This document shows, piece after piece, positions 17,562 through 25,544 of a stretch of DNA of 64,000 nt. Position 1 is the first letter of the stretch. Every line of letters starts with the position of its first letter. The notes under the pieces were generated by a model that did not search any database, had not been told where the DNA came from, and saw only the letters and a list, made by a program, of their open reading frames with translations. Position numbers and translations under genes: made by a program. The stretch comes from Candidatus Aveggerthella stercoripullorum. Its GTDB lineage: Bacteria; Actinomycetota; Coriobacteriia; Coriobacteriales; Eggerthellaceae. The stretch spans positions 1-64,000 of the forward strand of contig DVGB01000044.1 in assembly GCA_018712955.1 (NCBI GenBank), given 5' to 3'.

Positions 17562-18842
17562 CTAACGCCCCTTGTTCATTTTGGCAGCGATCTCTTCCGC
17601 AGAAAGCTGCGTCTCTTCGTACACCTGGTCGGAATCCAGGTCGAAAGCCGTATGCAGGCAGCGTACAGCATTGGCACACTGCGACGCCTCCACCACGATG
17701 GACAAGCGGATGGGGCTCGTGGAAATCAACAGGATGTTCACCTGGTTCTCCGCCAGCGCCGTGAACGCGCGCGCGGCGACGCCCGGACTCGATTTCATGC
17801 CCGTGCCGACCAGCGAGACCTTCGCGATGTTCTTGTCCACCACGTATTCGCGCGCACCGATCTTCGGAAGGACGCGCTCTACCGTCTCGCACGCACGCTC
17901 CAGGTCGGACTCAGGGCAAGTGAACGTCAGGTCGGTGTGGCCTTCCTCGGAGACGTTCTGGATAATCATATCCACGTTCACCATGTTGCTGGCCAGCGCC
18001 GAGAACACCGTGGACGCAATGCCGTACTGGTCCTTCAGGTCGCGGATGGTGACCTTGACTTCAGACGTGTCGTGGGCAATGCCCGAAATGACCGCTTGCT
18101 CCATGGAAGGCGTGACCTCCTTGATGAACGTGCCCGGCGTGTCCGTAAAGGCCGAGCGGGAATGAATGACCACGTTGTATTTCTTGGCAAACTCCACGGC
18201 ACGCGCCTGCAGAACGCCAGCGCCCGCAGAAGAAAGCTCCAACATGTCGTCGTAGCAGATTTCGTCCAGTTTCTTGGCGCGCGGGCAGACGCGAGGATCA
18301 GCCGTGTAGACACCGTCGACGTCAGAATAGATTTCGCAAACATCGGCGCCGAGGCCGTATGCCAGCGCAACTGCCGTCGTGTCGGAGCCGCCGCGACCCA
18401 GCGTCGTGATATCGCCGCTTTCGGAAAGACCCTGGAAGCCGGCAACGATGACGATAGCGCCGCGCTCCACCTCGCGCTTGATGCGGTCGGCATCGATGTC
18501 CTCGATTTTCGCGCGCGAATAGTTCTCGTCAGTGGTGATGCCGGCCTGCCAGCCAGTGAAGCTCTTCGCCTTGTAGCCGCGCGCTTGAATAGCCATTGCC
18601 AAAAGCGACATGCTGACCTGTTCGCCGGTGGACAACAGCATGTCCATTTCGCGCGCAGGAGGATCGGGGTTGAGCGCCTTCGCCAAGCCGACAAGCTCGT
18701 CAGTGGTCTTGCCCATTGCCGAGACCACTGCAACCACTTGGTTGCCCGCCTGCTTGCTGGCGATCAGGCGTCGCGCCACCATCTGGATGCGTTCGGGCGA
18801 GGCGACCGAGGTGCCTCCGAACTTTGCGACCACGAATGCCAT
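17562..18842 (-). CDS. lysC: Aspartate kinase
   Basis: A 426-residue kinase that phosphorylates aspartate, the first step of the aspartate amino acid family and of diaminopimelate for peptidoglycan. The N-terminal kinase signature VVAKFGGTSVASPERI is complete, followed by FTGWQAGITTD and GRGGSDTTAVALA. Two C-terminal ACT domains (about residues 265-420) are expected to bind lysine and/or threonine for feedback control. AAGGA precedes the ATG at 18842. I looked for a lysine riboswitch in the 289-bp upstream spacer and saw no convincing L-box. Confidence 0.96.
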   Translation of the reverse strand: MAFVVAKFGGTSVASPERIQMVARRLIASKQAGNQVVAVVSAMGKTTDELVGLAKALNPDPPAREMDMLLSTGEQVSMSLLAMAIQARGYKAKSFTGWQAGITTDENYSRAKIEDIDADRIKREVERGAIVIVAGFQGLSESGDITTLGRGGSDTTAVALAYGLGADVCEIYSDVDGVYTADPRVCPRAKKLDEICYDDMLELSSAGAGVLQARAVEFAKKYNVVIHSRSAFTDTPGTFIKEVTPSMEQAVISGIAHDTSEVKVTIRDLKDQYGIASTVFSALASNMVNVDMIIQNVSEEGHTDLTFTCPESDLERACETVERVLPKIGAREYVVDKNIAKVSLVGTGMKSSPGVAARAFTALAENQVNILLISTSPIRLSIVVEASQCANAVRCLHTAFDLDSDQVYEETQLSAEEIAAKMNKGR

Positions 18843-19131
18843 GGGGTTCGTTTCCTTCTCGTGCCAGTACTGTGCAATAACTGTGAAAGTGTACCATGCG
18901 CTACCGCCCAGTCGTACCCGGCTCTGCCCGGAGCGGGCGTTATTCGCGCAGGTTTAACACGAGGTCGAAACGCAAACGCTTGCCATGGCAGCACAGGCCC
19001 GCATGCCAGACGCCCCACAGGAAAGCACCCCAAACCGGAAAGCGCCGCAAAAGCCATCCGGGAAGCCCAGCGGCTCAAGCCTTCAAAACCGACGGAAGCC
19101 CCGCCTGCGCCCGTCAAACCCGCTTGCTCGC

Positions 19132-20352
19132 TCACGCTTCCTTCGGCATCCGCCACAAAAGCAGCAGGCCGGCGACGAACAGGATAGATATCGCCAGCAC
19201 GCCAATGGACGCGTTGCCGGTCAGCTGCGTGAACACGCTCACCAGGAACGTGCCCATGACCGCTGCGTACTTCCCGAAGATATCGAAGAACCCGTAGTAC
19301 TCGTTTGCGTGCTCTTTGGGAATAAGCTTGCCGAACTCGGAGCGAGACAGTGCCTGGATGCCGCCTTGGAACAGGCCGACGCACACCGCAAGAATCCAGA
19401 ACTCCATTGCCGTGCGCAGGAAAAACGCCGCGAAAAGCGTGATGCAGAAGTAAGCGAACACCGCCGTCATGAGCATCGTGCGCGTGCCGACCTTGCTCGC
19501 CAGACGCCCGTAAAGGATGGCCGACGGAAACGCGACGAATTGCGTGACCAGCAGTGCGAGCACGAGTTGCGTGGAATCGATGCCGAGCTCCGTACCGTAG
19601 CTCGTCGACATCTTGATGATGGTATGCACGCCGTCGATGTAGAAGAAGTACGCCAGCATGTACATGAGCAGGCGCTTATCGCGAAAAATCTTCCGGACGG
19701 TCGCGACCAGACCACGCACCGTGTCGCGGAACAGCCGGTCGGTGCGCGGCTTGAAATGTGTCTGGTGAACGTTGCGCACGAGCGGCACGGTAAACGCAAC
19801 CCACCACAGTGCCGTGATGATGAAGGCAATCTGCATCCCCGCGCTCATGCTGATGCCCACGTTCTCGCCAAAGAGCACGATTGCCAGGGAGGCGATGAAC
19901 GGAATGCACGAACCGATGTAGCCCCACGCATAACCGTGCGATGAAACGCGGTCGTAGTTATCCTCGCTGGTCGCATCCACCAAGAACGCATCATAAAAGA
20001 CCATGGAGCCGTTCAGCATGACCGACGAGACAACGTAGATCACCAGGAAGGCCAGTGCATGCTGCGGAATGCCAAGAGCCGCGCACGCCACCGCACCGGT
20101 GCCGACCGAGCCGATAAGAAAGCGCTTTTTGTTGTGCCGGAGGTCTGCCAGGCTGCCCAGAAATGGCATGAGCAGCGCAAGGATGAGGGAAGCGACCGTT
20201 TCGGCGTAACCCCATGCCACCACGACCGAAGAGCCCGGGTCTGCCAAAGACGAAAAGTAGACAGGAATGAGCGCCGTAGACAACATCACGAATGCGGAAT
20301 TGCCCACGTCGTAGGCAATCCAGCTCTTCTCTTGCCTGGTCAGCTTTTGCAT
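19132..20352 (-). CDS. MFS transporter, UMF1 (Atg22-like) family
   Basis: A 406-residue major facilitator with about twelve helices. The N-terminus (SWIAYDVGNSAFVMLSTALIP) matches the UMF1/Atg22-like branch. A conserved charged loop (GSLADLRHNKKRFLIG) follows TM3. Vacuolar Atg22 in yeast exports amino acids; bacterial substrates are mostly unknown. The ATG at 20352 has AAAGGA 4 bases upstream. It is monocistronic. The 18843-19131 spacer downstream contains no gene that I can see. Confidence 0.85.
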   Translation of the reverse strand: MQKLTRQEKSWIAYDVGNSAFVMLSTALIPVYFSSLADPGSSVVVAWGYAETVASLILALLMPFLGSLADLRHNKKRFLIGSVGTGAVACAALGIPQHALAFLVIYVVSSVMLNGSMVFYDAFLVDATSEDNYDRVSSHGYAWGYIGSCIPFIASLAIVLFGENVGISMSAGMQIAFIITALWWVAFTVPLVRNVHQTHFKPRTDRLFRDTVRGLVATVRKIFRDKRLLMYMLAYFFYIDGVHTIIKMSTSYGTELGIDSTQLVLALLVTQFVAFPSAILYGRLASKVGTRTMLMTAVFAYFCITLFAAFFLRTAMEFWILAVCVGLFQGGIQALSRSEFGKLIPKEHANEYYGFFDIFGKYAAVMGTFLVSVFTQLTGNASIGVLAISILFVAGLLLLWRMPKEA

Positions 20353-20626
20353 GCGGTCCTTTCTGGCTCGTTTTTACCGAGTGGAATTGTAGGACAACGA
20401 ACTTGCCCAGGGTGTAAAAAACGCATCAAACTGCGCGAATTGCGACCATGCAATCTTCCTTCGCCTTCCTGCCATCTGCGTAAAATGCGCGCAAGCACGC
20501 CGTTGCCTGAAGAAATACGCAAGGTTTTCTGCTATGTTCGACCACAAGCACACACCAAGGCGGCCGGAGAGCGCCGTCGTCTTGCAGCTGCTTCCTTGTC
20601 CGCCCGCGTACGCAGAAAGGCCCGCC
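20353..20626. promoter_or_regulatory. Divergent promoter region, no gene
   Basis: A 274-bp intergenic region between divergent genes. It must hold the promoters of the MFS gene and the phospholipase-like gene, but I could not assign -35/-10 pairs with confidence. Confidence 0.3.
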
Positions 20627-21616
20627 ATGCCCGCTCTTTTAACGCACGATTTCTTCGGGAAAGACGTCCTTGATTCGCTGTCAGGACGCGTGGGCGGTTC
20701 GCGCGACGAGGCAGAAGCTTTCCTGCTGGGCAACCAAGGACCCGACCCGCTGTTCTACGCCGTGCTGAACCCGCGCTTGTCGGCTTTCTCCCGCGTTGGT
20801 TCGCTCATGCACCGCGAACGGCCGAGCGAGCTTATCCACGCCTTCAAGCAGGCGCTTTCGCTTCTTCCTGAAGCAGAGATCGGCATCGGCCGCGCCTATG
20901 CTTTGGGCTTTCTGTGCCATTACACGCTCGATGCGCGCATGCACCCGCTCGTCTACCACTTCGAATACGCGCTGTGCGACGCGGGCGTCGAAGGCCTTTC
21001 GCGCGATGACGCGCACGAAGTGCACGGTGTCATCGAGAGCGAATACGACGAAATGGTGCTTTTCACAAAGCGCGGCGAGACGGTCGCGACCTACCTGCCG
21101 CACCGCAACGTCCTGCACGCACCGGATAAGGTGCTGCACGTTGTCTCGCGCCTCTACGCCTATGTCATCATGACCGCGTACGGCCAGGTCGTCCCGGAAA
21201 ACCTGTTCTCGTCGAGCGTGCGCTCCTTCCGCCTGGCGCAGCATGCTTTCGACTCCCCTACCGGCATCAAACGCGCGCTCATCGGGCGCCTTGAAGAGCT
21301 CGTTCGCCCCTATTCGTTCTTCCGCTGCATGAGCCATCGTCCTCTTGAGACCCTGACGTGCGAATTCGACAACCGGGAGCACGCGCCTTGGACAAACCCG
21401 TTCACCGACGAAGTCCGCACCGACGCATTCTGGGATATCTACGACCGCGCCTGCGCAGAGGCAAAGGAGCGCGCCGACATGTTCCTGTCGCCGCACTTCG
21501 ACCTGGCAGCGGCACGGCGGCTGACCGGCGAGCTGAACTTCTCCGGCGAACCGACGGTCGCCACCATCGTGTCCGTCCGCGACAGCGCAAAGGGCCCGGT
21601 GAGCTCGCATGCTTGA
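20627..21616 (+). CDS. Zinc-dependent phospholipase C-like protein
   Basis: A 329-residue protein resembling the zinc-dependent phospholipase C/S1-P1-like fold. It has an N-terminal PALLTHDFFG with a conserved His, LGNQGPDPLFY, and an HYTLDARMHPLVYH segment giving candidate zinc ligands (His and Asp). There is no signal peptide with the chosen ATG at 20627, which has AGAAAGG 6 bases upstream; an upstream in-frame ATG lacks a site. Its 3' end overlaps the next gene by 8 bp, implying translational coupling. The substrate is unproven. The family is often annotated only as zinc-dependent phospholipase C. Confidence 0.78.
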   Translation: MPALLTHDFFGKDVLDSLSGRVGGSRDEAEAFLLGNQGPDPLFYAVLNPRLSAFSRVGSLMHRERPSELIHAFKQALSLLPEAEIGIGRAYALGFLCHYTLDARMHPLVYHFEYALCDAGVEGLSRDDAHEVHGVIESEYDEMVLFTKRGETVATYLPHRNVLHAPDKVLHVVSRLYAYVIMTAYGQVVPENLFSSSVRSFRLAQHAFDSPTGIKRALIGRLEELVRPYSFFRCMSHRPLETLTCEFDNREHAPWTNPFTDEVRTDAFWDIYDRACAEAKERADMFLSPHFDLAAARRLTGELNFSGEPTVATIVSVRDSAKGPVSSHA

Positions 21617-22457
21617 GACCGCGCTTGCCGTCCCTCTGTGGTTCGAGCTCCTCGCTACGGTGGTCTACGCCATCTCCGGCAGCATGAGCGCCGTCAGGGC
21701 GCGCTATGACATTTTCGGCACGGTCACCCTCGCCGTAACCGTCGGGCTTCTTGGCGGCATCATCCGCGACATCCTGCTGCAGGACTTCGGCATTTACGCA
21801 TTCCAGAACCCGACGCTTATCCTCGCCTGCGCGCTAACCGGCGTTGTCGTGTTCTTCTTTGGAAAGATCACGAAGTACTTCAACTGGCTGTTCGACTTCA
21901 TCGACGCGCTCGGCATGGCGCTGTGGACCATCATTAGCGTGAGCAAGGGCCTCTCCGCCGGCCTTGAGATTATTCCCGCCATCATTCTCGGCACGGTGAC
22001 CGCTATCGGCGGCGGCATCGCGCGCGATGTGTTCATGAACCAGCCGGTCGCGGCCTTCCGTTCGGGCACGCTCTACGGGTCTGCTGCGCTCATCGGCGCA
22101 ATCGTCTACGCGCTCATGCGGCAAAACCACGTGCTGGAAAACTGGGCGGCCGTCTGCTGCGTGGGCATCGTGCTGATCGTGCGCTACGCTTCCGTCGCAC
22201 TTGACCTGCACACGACGCCGCCGCGCGACTATACCGACGACGTCATCCGCGTCATCGGCACGCCCGTACGCGCCATTGCCAAGAAAAGCCGTCCCACGCG
22301 CGAAATTCGCGGCTTGAGCATGCGCCCGAAGCCCGTAACGAACCTCGACAAAACCGGCGCTATCGGCCGTCCGCTCGAAGTGCGCACGAAGCCTGAGCCT
22401 AAGAGCACCAAGCACCGTGACCGCTTCGATGAGGAAGAGGGTTTCGACGACGAATAG
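21609..22457 (+). CDS. TRIC/UPF0126-family membrane protein (YicG-like)
   Basis: A 282-residue membrane protein with seven predicted helices made of two glycine-rich repeats (SGSMSAVRARYDIFGTVTLA and TAIGGGIARDVFMN), the pattern of bacterial trimeric intracellular cation channel homologues. The last ~70 residues are a hydrophilic, basic and acidic tail absent from most short relatives. Prokaryotic TRIC proteins conduct monovalent cations; whether this one does is inference. It starts inside the stop of the phospholipase-like gene, so the two are translationally coupled. Confidence 0.85.
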   Translation: MLETALAVPLWFELLATVVYAISGSMSAVRARYDIFGTVTLAVTVGLLGGIIRDILLQDFGIYAFQNPTLILACALTGVVVFFFGKITKYFNWLFDFIDALGMALWTIISVSKGLSAGLEIIPAIILGTVTAIGGGIARDVFMNQPVAAFRSGTLYGSAALIGAIVYALMRQNHVLENWAAVCCVGIVLIVRYASVALDLHTTPPRDYTDDVIRVIGTPVRAIAKKSRPTREIRGLSMRPKPVTNLDKTGAIGRPLEVRTKPEPKSTKHRDRFDEEEGFDDE

Positions 22458-22541
22458 AAGGTCAGCACGCAGCCGACATCATCCGGCGAGAGCTGCCGCA
22501 AAGCGCCAAGACTGGGCGCACGCACAGATTCCTTGCATATT

Positions 22542-22571
22542 CGAAGTCCCGAGCAAAAGCTCGGGACTTCG
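22542..22571. terminator. Strong bidirectional terminator (13-bp stem)
   Basis: C22542 to C22554 pairs with G22559 to G22571 around an AAAA loop, with a T run after it on the plus strand. It lies between convergent genes. Confidence 0.92.
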
Positions 22572-22636
22572 TTTTGCATACGTATGCATTTCCGAGGCTT
22601 TTGCAACAGCCCCTGTCCTCAGCCGCTGTGCGAACC

Positions 22637-23269
22637 TTAGACGTTCCTGATCATGATGGAGTTCATGACGTCCGCCGCTGCCTCGCACGCGTCAGCGCAG
22701 CTCTCCATGCGGTTGAAGACGTTCGTCCAGACGAAAACGCGCAGCGGGTTATCGCGATCTTCCGTGTGCAGACCATGGATAACGCTCACGTACAGGCCGT
22801 CCGCCTCCTCCTCCGCGTCGCAAACCTCCACGATGAGATGCTTGAACTCTTTGGAGCGCTTGAAGTTGCGGAAATCGCCCATTGCACGATGAAGCGCCGT
22901 GCAGCTTTTCTCGATAGCGCGTGCAAAGTCCAAGGTGCCGTCGTGCATGAAGTGCACGTCGTACATGTACATGCGCTGGATAACGGCCTCGATGGAATCC
23001 GTGATGTCGTCAAGCGTCTTTGCAAGGTGGATGATGTCCTCGCGGTCGAACGGCGTGATGAAGTCGTGCGCGACGGATTTGTGAATGTCGTGGCTCACAA
23101 GGTCCGCCTCATGCTCGATTTCGTGCGCCCGATCCATAGTCTCTTTAATGTCTTCGGCGGATTTGAAGTTCTCCACGACCTTGCGCAGCAACTCCGCCTC
23201 TTTGCAAGCGAACTTCACCTGCTGTTCGAAGGCGTCGAAGTAGTCGAACTCCTTATGCTTTTTTGCCAT
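22637..23269 (-). CDS. DUF47/PhoU-like accessory protein of the phosphate transporter
   Basis: A 210-residue all-helical PhoU-like protein (DUF47). The E/DxxxD-type motifs characteristic of metal-binding PhoU bundles appear around HEIEHEADLVSHDIHKS and FDREDIIHLAKTLDDITD. DUF47 proteins are typically encoded with Pit transporters and are thought to regulate them. This one lies 132 bp downstream of pit on the same strand. AAAGGA precedes the ATG at 23269. Confidence 0.9.
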   Translation of the reverse strand: MAKKHKEFDYFDAFEQQVKFACKEAELLRKVVENFKSAEDIKETMDRAHEIEHEADLVSHDIHKSVAHDFITPFDREDIIHLAKTLDDITDSIEAVIQRMYMYDVHFMHDGTLDFARAIEKSCTALHRAMGDFRNFKRSKEFKHLIVEVCDAEEEADGLYVSVIHGLHTEDRDNPLRVFVWTNVFNRMESCADACEAAADVMNSIMIRNV

Positions 23270-23401
23270 GAACGCTTCCTTTCCGGCTGCCGCGTCCTGT
23301 GTTAGCAGAGAGCGGCCCCGCGGAAAGACCGTCTTTGCGCCCGCGCGCGAAAAGCGACCGAACGCCGCCGCGGCGCAGGCGACCGCGACGGGCCGCCCTT
23401 G

Positions 23402-24454
23402 TTACAAGACAAGGAAGAACAACTGGGCGAACACGAACCCGAGCAGGCCGCAGCCGGGAAACGTGAGAACCCAGGTCTTGACCATGTCGATAGCGATGCT
23501 CCATTTGACGGTTTTTTTGTTTTTCGCCGCACCGACGCCCATGATGGCCGTCGTCTTCGTGTGCGTCGTGGAAACCGGCAGACCGCCGAACGTGGAAATC
23601 ATCAGGCAGACAACGGCGGCGAAGCTGGCTGAAAAGCCCTGGTGCTTCTCGAGCTTCACCATGTCCATGCCGACGCTTTTGATGATTTTCTTACCGCCAA
23701 TGGCCGTGCCGAGGCCCATGTTGAGCGCGCAGAACACCATCAACCAGATAGGCAGGATCATCTGATCTGCCTGGCCGATACCCGTAGCCAGCGTGATGGC
23801 CAGGATGAAGATGCCCATGAACTTCTGGCCGTCTTGCGCACCGTGCATGAACGCCACGCCCGCGCCCGCAATAATCTGAAGCCATTTGAAGCCATGGTCG
23901 AGCTTTGCGCGGTCGAACCGCCGGAACACTCTCATGACGATCTTCGAGACGATCCAGCCGAAGCCAAATCCCATGAAGGTAGAAAGCAGGATACCGTAGA
24001 CGACCTTTGCCCATTCGGCGCCGTTGATGCCGCCGAAGCCTCCCTGCAGCGCAATGGCCGCCCCGGTCAACCCGGCAATGAGCGAATGCGACTGGCTGGT
24101 AGGGATACCGAACGCCCAGGCCGCGACGCCCCATACGATGATGGCGACCATCGCGGCAAGGAGCGCAATGAGCGCCTGGTGATGGTCTCCCCCGAAATCG
24201 ACCATGTGGAAAATGGTGTTAGCGACCGCGGAAGACACGAGCGTGATAACGAGCAAGCCCAAGAAATTGCAGATAGCCGCCATGGCGATAGCAGGGCCCG
24301 CCTTCATGCAGCGCGTGGAGACGACGGTCGCAATCGCGTTCGGCGCATCCGTCGCACCGTTCACGATGATGACGCCAATGTTCAGCAGCGTTACTGCCAC
24401 GAGCATGGGATTGGACATGAGTTCAGAGAGAAACGTGCCCCATTCGATAACCAC
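23402..24454 (-). CDS. pit: Low-affinity inorganic phosphate transporter (PiT family)
   Basis: A 350-residue PiT-family permease that takes up phosphate, in well-studied members as a neutral metal-phosphate complex. Both PiT signature repeats are present (NGATDAPNAIATVV near residue 32 and the second GAQDGQKFMGI near 230). The start is a GTG at 24454 with AAGGA 6 bases upstream. It forms a unit with the downstream DUF47 gene. A perfect 19-bp palindrome lies 86 bp upstream and resembles DtxR-family operators, suggesting metal control. Confidence 0.93.
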   Translation of the reverse strand: MVIEWGTFLSELMSNPMLVAVTLLNIGVIIVNGATDAPNAIATVVSTRCMKAGPAIAMAAICNFLGLLVITLVSSAVANTIFHMVDFGGDHHQALIALLAAMVAIIVWGVAAWAFGIPTSQSHSLIAGLTGAAIALQGGFGGINGAEWAKVVYGILLSTFMGFGFGWIVSKIVMRVFRRFDRAKLDHGFKWLQIIAGAGVAFMHGAQDGQKFMGIFILAITLATGIGQADQMILPIWLMVFCALNMGLGTAIGGKKIIKSVGMDMVKLEKHQGFSASFAAVVCLMISTFGGLPVSTTHTKTTAIMGVGAAKNKKTVKWSIAIDMVKTWVLTFPGCGLLGFVFAQLFFLVL

Positions 24455-24539
24455 GCATCGTCCTTCCCTTAAACCGGCAACGCCGGTACCGCAGACGTCG
24501 CCAAGAGCAGGTGGCGGATGCCCGGTTCTTGGTGTGTAA

Positions 24540-24558
24540 AAAGTTTAGCCTAAACTTT
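24540..24558. promoter_or_regulatory. Perfect 19-bp palindrome, DtxR-like operator upstream of pit
   Basis: AAAGTTTAG and CTAAACTTT flank a single central C. Aligned to the classical DtxR/IdeR consensus (TTAGGTTAGSCTAACCTAA), 13 of 19 positions agree. It sits 86 bp upstream of the pit GTG. A DtxR-family protein is encoded at 61679 in this window. Binding is inference. Confidence 0.55.
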
Positions 24559-24735
24559 ACGAAATGAGCACACTATTCCTTCTAAATCAGCGGCTTTTAC
24601 TCCGTTTTGCAAAATTTACGTCAGGTTATAGCGCGACCGACAGCCCGAAGGCGTGCGTACGTGCAAAAGATCCCGGCAGACGATCTGCGCAGCGCCCGCA
24701 CGGGCGGTCCGAAGCGCACGCAATAGACCAGAGCG

Positions 24736-25392
24736 CTACAGGTAGAAGGCGAACACGCGACGCTGCTCGGCGCCGATGGTCGTCATATTGCCGTGACCGG
24801 GCAAAACGACCGTCTCATCCGGCAATGCCTGCAGACGGCGCAAGCTCCGCCGCATGGCGTTGATGTCGCCGCCTTCGAAATCCGTACGCCCGATGCTGCC
24901 GAAGAACAGCGTGTCGCCCGCGATGAGCACCGGTGCCTTTTCGGGATGGTCTGTGCTTTCAGGGTCAAGGAGCAAGCACATGCTGCCTGGCGTATGCCCT
25001 GGCGTCGTGATGACCTTCCAGCTCATGTTGCCCACGGCGACCATGTCGCCGTCTTTCACACGTCGATCGACCGGGCACGGCGCAAAGCCACCGTCGGAGG
25101 GCAGCGGGCTTTCGATGCGCGACGCATCGGCCTCGGAGGCGATTACCGTGGCACCCGTCGCTTCGCGCACCGCAGCCGCAGCGTCCACGTGGTCGTGATG
25201 GCGGTGCGTGAGCACGATGGCGTCAATCTTCATGCCGCCCAGAAAGCGCATGATGGCCAGCGCGTCGCTCGACGGATCGACCAGAAGCGCACCTTTTTCG
25301 TCAGAGATAAGGTACGTGTTGTTATCGATCGGGCCGAGAACGATTCCCCTGACAGGAACGCATCCTTGCAGCGTTTTGAACGTGCGCGCCAT
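24736..25392 (-). CDS. MBL-fold hydrolase (glyoxalase II-like)
   Basis: A 218-residue metallo-beta-lactamase-fold protein with the metal-binding THRHHDHVDAAAAV motif (about residues 61-74), a later TPGHTPGSMC histidine and GDTLFFGSIGR. This is the layout of small glyoxalase II-like thioesterases. The N-terminus PIDNNTYLI is also typical. The exact substrate is unknown. AAAGGAG precedes the ATG at 25392. It lies downstream of rel but separated by 150 bp and a hairpin. Confidence 0.9.
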   Translation of the reverse strand: MARTFKTLQGCVPVRGIVLGPIDNNTYLISDEKGALLVDPSSDALAIMRFLGGMKIDAIVLTHRHHDHVDAAAAVREATGATVIASEADASRIESPLPSDGGFAPCPVDRRVKDGDMVAVGNMSWKVITTPGHTPGSMCLLLDPESTDHPEKAPVLIAGDTLFFGSIGRTDFEGGDINAMRRSLRRLQALPDETVVLPGHGNMTTIGAEQRRVFAFYL

Positions 25393-25499
25393 ACGGCGGC
25401 TCCTTTCGTGTGGGTCGAAACAGCGGACACCGTAAGCGAACAGATCATCGCGCAGAGCCCTTCATGCCCGCTTTTTGCTTCCGCTTGCAACGCGCAGCA

Positions 25500-25535
25500 A
25501 GGGCCGTCCGCATCGAGCACGGCGCGAACGGCCCT
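25500..25535 (-). terminator. Hairpin after rel
   Basis: AGGGCCGT at 25500-25507 pairs with ACGGCCCT at 25528-25535, ten bases past the rel stop. The T run is weak. Confidence 0.55.
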
Positions 25536-25544
25536 GCCAGCACG

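Noticed and set aside
18843-19131. A lysine riboswitch before lysC
   Set aside because: I saw no conserved L-box core or terminator/antiterminator pair in the spacer.
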